A stretch of DNA of 64,000 nucleotides. Origin: Rhodocollybia butyracea. Lineage: Eukaryota; Basidiomycota; Agaricomycetes; Agaricales; Omphalotaceae. The position numbers and the translations under genes were made by a program. Location: NCBI GenBank assembly GCA_015501585.1, contig JADNRY010000320.1, forward strand, positions 1 through 64,000, written 5' to 3'. Positions 58,080 through 64,000 of this stretch are shown here, piece after piece. Positions within the stretch are counted from its first letter, which is position 1. Each line of letters opens with the position of its first letter. Under the pieces are notes generated by a model. That model was not told the DNA's origin. It did not search any database and saw only the letters and a list, made by a program, of their open reading frames with translations.

Positions 58080-59415
58080 AGGACAACAAATGGGACCAAG
58101 TCGTAGACAAGTGAGTAACAAAAAAATTTCTAGACAATCAACGAGTTTCGGCAACATGGAGCTCATGCCTGAACTTTCTCCGTGGTATATGGTGTGTGCA
58201 ATCTTACCGATGAAGATAGAACTGAAAGAAAACTGACATTTGTTAGTTTCTGACGCTCCATCCACTATCCAACGAGCCGTCGTACAGGTTATCGCGCAGA
58301 CTCAGTCTGGAACTGGCAAGGCCGCCACTTTCTCCATTTCCATTCTACGCACAACAGGCCAGTACTCCCTTAGCTTAATTTTACAACATTGTAACTAATT
58401 TTTGAAAAGCTGGATATGTCCATCGCCCCTACTCGTGAGCTGGCTCATCAAATCCAAAAAGGTCGTTGTCGCTCTGAATACAAGTGCCATGCTTGCGTCG
58501 GAGGCATCAACGTTAAGGTGTCCAAGTTGTTGTTGGTACGCCCCGACGGGTCTTCGACATGATGAACCAGGCTGACACTAAGAAGACCTGCCTTGACGTG
58601 GTAGACGAGTGTTATCTCGTGGTTTCAAGGACTAGATTTACCTTCGAAGGCATGTAGACGTTTTCATTTTTCCCTTGTCCGTGTTCCAACCATACGGCGT
58701 AAGATTTCAAAGCTATAAGCTAATCTTTTTGCGCCGCGATCTAGTGTTCCACCTTCTGCCTCAGGACATTCAGGTGGTGGTTCTCCCATCATGCTGCAGA
58801 CGTGCTCGGAGTAACGAAAAAGTGCATCCGGTCCGCATTTGTCAAGAGGGACGAGTTGACTCTCGAAGGTATCAAGCAGTTTTAGCGCAGTGGAGAAGGA
58901 GGAGTGGAAGCTGAACACTCTGTGATCTGTATGAAACCGTAACGATCACGCAGACCGTCATTTTTTGCAACACCCGCCGGAAAGTCAAGAGGAGATGCAC
59001 TCCCCCGAGAATCAGCCATGGTATGTGCCTTCTGATTATGTGAACGCTAGTGGGCCCTTGTTCATTATATGCAGCAGGGAGATATGGAACAGAAACAGCC
59101 GGAGGTTCTAATGAAGGAATTCCGATCTGGTTCCTCCCATGTCTTAATCACTATCAACCTGCTCGTTCGTGGTATCGACGTTCAGCAGGTGTCGCTGATG
59201 ATCAACTACGACTTATCTACCAACCGCGAAACCTACATTCACCGTGTCGGCCGTGGTGGTTGTTTTGGACAAAAGGGTTGTTGCTATTAACTTAGTCACT
59301 ACCGAAGGTGTTAATAAGATGTTGAGCGTAATTGAGGTGACCATTGGCTCCATCTCCAGTGGCGTCTGATTCAATCTATTCTGCGTCAAATAGAGTTCTA
59401 AATTGCAACACCAAT
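58080..59415 (+). pseudogene. eIF4A: Translation initiation factor eIF4A (DEAD-box helicase), heavily eroded copy
   Basis: eIF4A unwinds mRNA leaders for ribosome scanning. Pieces in order and in the normal spacing: WDQVVD (58093) before a donor; FGNMELMPEL (58147); IQRAVVQVIAQTQSGTGK (58270), with motif I Thr changed to Ala; APTRELAHQIQK (58428); CHACVGGINVKV (58480); DVVDE where DEAD is expected (58598); LLPQDIQVVVLP (58756); [17 protein letters not shown] and [10 protein letters not shown] (59070); [20 protein letters not shown] (59157); YIHRVGRGG (59233); INLVTTEG (59285); and MPLNV (59414). More than five stops and frame changes break it up. Introns are present in places, so it is not a retrocopy. 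The parental gene is essential and very conserved, which makes the call easy. Confidence 0.85.
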
Positions 59416-60441
59416 GCCTCTCAACGTGCTAACGTCGCACAAGTCATTTCATCTTGATTCTTAGTCTGTGCCTAGTGCTGATGACATTTCTTCTCGGGAT
59501 CTCATTTAATGCAGCTACCGCGCCTCACAGTCACGATCATACTTCAAGTTTCTCATCCATCCGTTGCTCGTGTTTGGCCGGTGCTTTGTGGACCGGGCGT
59601 ACACAACTCAAAAACCTGCTGTTTGCAGTTCCTGTCCTGTTCCCCGGCACATTCCTGTTGATGTTTATTATTCTTTGCTCATGTGTCTTGTTTTTGCCTG
59701 TTCGTTTTTCACTTTTTTTTTTCGTGTTTTCCTTCCTCGGCAGCTTTCTATTATCTAGATGTTTGTAGTAATAATGAGTTACCGAGAATACACATACATC
59801 AAATTTACCTCGCCGACTCTTCGGAGCGGCTGGAGCTTGTAAGTGGCTTCCCGCTTCGTGAGTGTGTTTTGCTTAATGAGAAGCGGGGGCTGTGACTGGT
59901 ACTGCTGGAACCACAAGCTCAACCACTGCTGCAGGAACCACAGATTTGACCACTGAGCCGGAGACGCCTTTCAGCACTGGAGACGCTACTTCTGCTACAG
60001 GAACAAATACTAAGTGCGTTAGAGATGGGTCAAAACTCATAGCCTACAATATATTTTTAACTTCAACTCAGCTCAACTCGTCAACAAGTTGTAGCGTTTT
60101 TTTTGGTCAAAAGTTGTGTTTATTTGCTTTTGTGCAAGCATACAGCTTTGGGTGTGACTACGAAATAGACCTGTTGAAGTAAAGCGCGGCCTGCCAGTGC
60201 CAACAACAAAAAGGCCCCAAGGGGCCAAGGCGGGAGCGCACTCTCAGCCAGTTCAATTACTACGCAGTGGTCAACATTGAGAAAGAGGCCTCAGGCCATA
60301 CGGTGGTGATGTAGAGTAATGTAAGCTTGCAGTGCTAGTAGATGAGATGAACCATACCATATTTATTGGGCGCTAATAAGCAGGTCACCTGATCGTAATG
60401 TTGAGCATCTACACAATTAACTTAACGTTCAAGCTGGCGTA
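59416..60441. other. Gap
   Basis: A Thr/Gly/Ala-rich open stretch (TGTAGTTSSTTAAGTT, about 59890-60015) may be low-complexity coding, but no gene can be built. T-rich runs are present near 59640-59740. Confidence 0.35.
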
Positions 60442-63148
60442 ATGAAAGGTAGCTCAACAATCTCTTATGGCACACAACACCAGGACTCCAAAACCAAACC
60501 CCCCTCAAGATTCAACTTTCAACAGAACACACCGCGGAAACTACCACTTAAAGCAGTCTTTTTCGGGCTCAAACGCTTACCAGAAGGTTATAATATAATT
60601 TTTCGGCCGAATAGTAGATTGCAAGCAAATGGGTTCAGTCTCAAAGGTCCAGAGAACTATATGGAAACCATCACTTTTGCTCAGTCTGTAGAAAATGTGG
60701 TGGTGAGTCCTTGTTTAGAACTTTATTGCTCATCTCATTCATTGTAGATTGGTGGAATATCGGTAAGCAAGCAAGATCCGTGTGCCCAATTCACAATCAA
60801 AGCCCTGGATCCTCGGATATCTCATCACACTCTATTCCCGGGAATAGGTAGGAGTTGGGGCGTCGATTTCCAACAAGGTAGTGCCCTTCTTTCTCGGAAC
60901 TTGCATCGTCTTATGTTTGTAGGGGCACCAGGATGTAGAGGTACAGTGACAATCAAGTTTGACACGAGAGACATTAGCTGGTCAGATGAAACATTCAACG
61001 AATTCCGGTTCCTTTGCAAGAATGCGGCGCAGCGTTGCAGCGACCTTGTAGGGCAGGCTATGAACAACTTGATATGGGATGAAGCTTTGAATGCAGCCGG
61101 TGTCTGCTCTGATGATGTTGAGCTTCATACGAATCTACGTATGAACCTCGTCATATTACTTAACTATTTTACAGTATATTAACTCCATACTTGTTCTGAG
61201 ACAAATAGAGTCCTTTCTTTCCGACCATCACAGCGCCTCGGAAATCCCTGAGATGCATAGGGACTGGCTAAATCACTCGATTCTTCAATACAGGTCTAAA
61301 CTCAATTGAAGTCTCACAATGATCTTGTTGTCAATGAGTGCGTCGGCCTGGTTTGGTGTTTGGCCCTGTTTACTGATGGGGCTATTTCTAGTGAACCAAA
61401 AGCAGAAAGTTCTGAACACCAGTCTACGAGAAGAATATCGGACAAGTCTTCTGGTATATCCTCTATACAAGTTATCTCAGTTATCTCATGGTCATACAGC
61501 TCTATTGCCATTCAAATGCAAGAAAATCAAGCCGCCAAATCTTGCAGCTTTCCCTTCATTACCTGAAGCTGAGTCCCCTCACGTGGTCAACAAGCCTGCT
61601 GTACAAGATATCCATACATCATTGAAGTGTAGAAGAAGCTCGCCCATATGTCTCCCTCATTCATTCGGTTCTTCTCACAAATTTCTATTTTATGATCTAG
61701 GCACAAGGCACCCAGTCGACCCCCACTTCTACTGCCGTGGATGGAACCCTGGGATCTAAGTCAAGAACTCAGGTATGCGACCGTTCTCTTGCTTTTTTGT
61801 TTGATTACAGCTTTATGATACATCATAGGATGTAAACAAGAAACATGATCTCGACCTACTCCAACCAGAGCTCAAGAAGCATCTGGGGACAATGATTCCA
61901 CATTCAAAAGCTAAAACAGCGAGGTCCCGAAGACCCAAATCTTTGCACATAGATACGCACGACACCATATTCGTCTTCTATCTTTTGCGTTTCCAGTCGC
62001 CGTTGATCTCTCCTAGCACACTTGAACATTTTCCGACCAGTATGCAGCTCAGACGAAGCAATCTGAACCGGATTCCCCACGGATGGCTAAATGATAACCT
62101 TATCAATTTTCTACTGAAGTACTTATTCTTGGGTTTCTCTCTATGCGTGACCGACGTCTTTTTCAGGTTGTGGCATCAGGAGCTTTTGCGTGATAAACCT
62201 GCGCTAGTGAACCAGATCCACATTTTTAACTTGTTCTTCTACCAAAAACCATCGGATACACAACAAAAATAAACTTGCCCATTCCTTCCATTATTGAGAT
62301 TTTGCTTATTTGACCACAGATCCGGACTCCCAAGTGCACTACATTGGGACCGCAAAGTTGACATCTTTAGCAAGAAATTTCTCATTGTGCCAATCAATGA
62401 ATAGTATGGCCCCTGTTGTTTTCATGTCAGAATTTCTAACAATTTGTGCAATAGCTACCATTGGTACGTAGCCATCATATATCGTCCAGATTTGTTTATT
62501 CCAGACCCACAAGAAAATACTCACACGATGACAACTCCTTCTGATACTAAATCAAAAAGTAGCTTGTCATCTTCTGAGCATGAACATACAGCTATTGCCC
62601 CAGCTTCAGAGCAAGTTGAGTATGTTATTTTCATCAGTTGGCAACTCTAAACTGTTTACATACTTAGGACACTTATTTTAACAATGAATTCTCTGGGAAT
62701 TATACAAGAGCGTGCTGTTGACATACTAGGAAAATATCTCCAGATACAGGGAAAGGAGAAGAAGAATGCTGGAAATTTGAAGTGTCCCAACGGTAGAGCT
62801 CTCCAGGTTAGTGGCAACATATGTCCTTCGACCTCACTGACAACTTGACGACTCAGGTACCACAACAACCTAATACCTCTGATTGCAGTATATACCTTCT
62901 GCATTTTGCGCAGGTATTTGTTGAAAAGGCTGAGCACTTGATCAAGGTTTCTGTAAGTTGGTCTGTCAGTCTAACTCTTGGGCCTAACACAACCTGTTCA
63001 TCAGAACACCCGGTCGTCAAATGAGGTCAACACAGATTGGGAGGGAGCTCGTGTGAAGGGCCTTTGTGAAGATTTGAGATGTAAAATTATGAGCCTGTGT
63101 GCTTCTTGGAAAGCAGAGCAGCAGGAGAAGGAGACACTGTATGTATAG
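60442..63148 (+). CDS. ULP2: ULP2/SENP6-like SUMO protease with catalytic Asp changed to Asn
   Basis: Ulp2-type enzymes (C48) trim poly-SUMO chains in the nucleus. ATG at 60442. Exons 60442-60702, 60748-60877 and one from 60923 join in phase and give the N-terminal PH-like region (LKAVFFGLKRLPEGYNIIF; GTVTIKFDTRDISW). A long Ser/Pro-rich part follows, of unclear exon structure (61200-61880). The protease domain: NLNRIPHGWLNDNLINFLLK, an intron, then LWHQELLRDKPALVNQIHIF; DIFSKKFLIVPINE; YYHWYVAIIYRPD, with the catalytic His at 62459; ILTMNSLG, where ILTxDSLG is normal, so the Asp is AAT (62687-62689); and TSDCSIYLLHFAQVF, with the Cys at 62884 and Gly after it changed to Ser. The tail DWEGARVKGLCEDLRCKI ends at TAG 63146. 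The frames from 61892 on are intact, so the loss is by substitution. Confidence 0.75.
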
Positions 63149-63477
63149 ACACCTCAGTATAGAAGCTTCACACAATTGTATCAATTTATTCTTATGTGTG
63201 CTTGTGAAATTTTTTCTGTTTATCCAGACAGTGTATCAACTTTCCCGAATACTATATATGCAACTAGTAGACAACTTAATAATAGATAACGAGTTGGTCT
63301 GGCAAGCTGCAAGCTAGGATATACAATCATACACTGGAAGGAGAACAATGTTCTAAGCTAGAACACTGCAAATCATCTCTCCTGCCGACAATTAGCCGCA
63401 AAGCTGAAAAGTAAGGGCAATTCGGGTGTGGGATTCCTATTGTATGATTATATCCCAAAGGCTCAGTAGTTTGAAGT

Positions 63478-64000
63478 AGAGATGTCCACGAGTCCGGATC
63501 CAAGTATACTTGGATCCGGAGCGCAAGTACTTGTGGCCTAAAAGGCCTGACTCGTGGGAAACGGGTCACTGACTCACAAGTACTTGTGGATCCGCACACT
63601 AAACAAGTAGTTACAGCTATATTCACAAGTATTTACCATTATTTACTTGGATACAGTGATTGAACAGTGTATAATGCTATTAAAAACCTGTACTTTACTT
63701 GTTACACTAATTTCATACTATGGTATGAAGTAAAAATGTACTGACAGTTAGGCTTTGGGTTGTAGACAGCTCACGGCGATTGAGCGCTTATTTTAAGCGC
63801 TCAATCGCCGTGAGCTGTCTACAACCTCAAACATATGTGGCAGTACTTGATAAGTACTATAATAAATATGATACTATTAACTACTGTAAGTTTTGATCAT
63901 CAACAACAAATATATGAGTTCATATTGCTTGCACAAGTACTTGCAAGTCAACTGAAAATTGCAAATGTCTGACTTGTGACCCGCGCCTGACCCGTGGGAA
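63478..64000. mobile_element. Left part of a hAT-like element, continuing past the window
   Basis: AGAGATGTCCACGAGTCCGG at 63478 looks like a hAT terminus. Subterminal repeats follow: CACAAGTACTTG several times, and GCCTGACTCGTGGGAA (63546) repeated as GCCTGACCCGTGGGAA at the right edge. No coding sequence is seen. The other end is outside the window. Confidence 0.5.
63758..63826. repeat. Perfect 33-bp hairpin with a 3-nt loop
   Basis: Arms 63758-63790 and 63794-63826 are exact reverse complements (GGTTGTAGACAGCTCACGGC...), with loop TTT. It lies inside the hAT-like sequence in an AT-rich stretch and may be a nested insertion or a fold-back in the element. Confidence 0.9.

Noticed and set aside
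62399..62404. Stop TAG after PINE in the ULP2-like gene
   Set aside because: A GTATGG donor follows GAATA, and splicing to 62455 gives NEYYHWYV, the expected catalytic motif, so it is an intron boundary and not a stop.
1..64000. CRISPR arrays, bacterial operons or ribosome binding sites
   Set aside because: No spaced direct repeats of that kind; gene structure is eukaryotic with introns.

Overview
The window looks like nuclear DNA of a mushroom-forming basidiomycete (Agaricomycetes). The genes have many short exons joined by GT-AG introns of about 45-60 nt. Several protein families are typical of that class: a FunK1-type kinase, Plavaka/CACTA and Tnp2 transposases, a TET/JBP-like 2OG-Fe(II) oxygenase, F-box/LRR and WD40 proteins, and Ulp1-like proteases. 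No species can be named from the sequence alone.

Layout. 1-6.3 kb: minus-strand coiled-coil gene, an Ulp1-like protease (A) and a FunK1 kinase. 7-10.6 kb: a small viroplasmin-like gene and a ruined copy of the replication gene SLD3. 12-15.1 kb: an intact Cys-rich coiled-coil gene and a second, broken Ulp1-like gene (B). 16.4-20.6 kb: a decayed Plavaka (CACTA) transposase ending in a 194-bp palindrome. 23-29.6 kb: a TET/JBP-like oxygenase, an F-box gene cut by a foldback element, and a ruined SPT16 copy. 30.8-37.1 kb: a host-type gene whose first intron holds a complete PIF/Harbinger transposon (31006-34214). 38-42.5 kb: a minus-strand gene split by a 2.2-kb non-coding insertion flanked by an 11-bp duplication. 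42.9-47.6 kb: an unknown gene, a conserved membrane protein and a SUN-domain gene, the last two carrying nonsense codons. 48.3-53.5 kb: a decayed Tnp2 transposase that itself contains the second foldback element. 53.8-59.4 kb: a WD40 gene, a mariner-type MITE and an eIF4A relic. 60.4-63.1 kb: a ULP2/SENP6-like protease gene with a changed catalytic residue. From 63.48 kb: the start of a hAT-like element.

The main theme is decay. At least eleven stop codons in nine genes are TGA where the reading frame continues on both sides and CGA (Arg) is the simplest ancestor. They occur in transposases and in host-type genes alike. CpG-to-TpG transition is the simplest explanation, as expected from deamination of methylated CpG. 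Relics of three normally essential genes (SLD3, SPT16, eIF4A) keep intron-like structure, so they look like DNA-level duplicates and not retrocopies. Functional parental copies must be assumed elsewhere in the genome. Several other frameshifts fall in short homopolymers and could be assembly errors. The apparently intact coding units are the Harbinger Myb-like protein, the Cys-rich coiled-coil protein at 12237-13361 and the viroplasmin-like gene at 7192-7996.

All exon boundaries and family calls were made by reading the sequence by eye; no database search was run.
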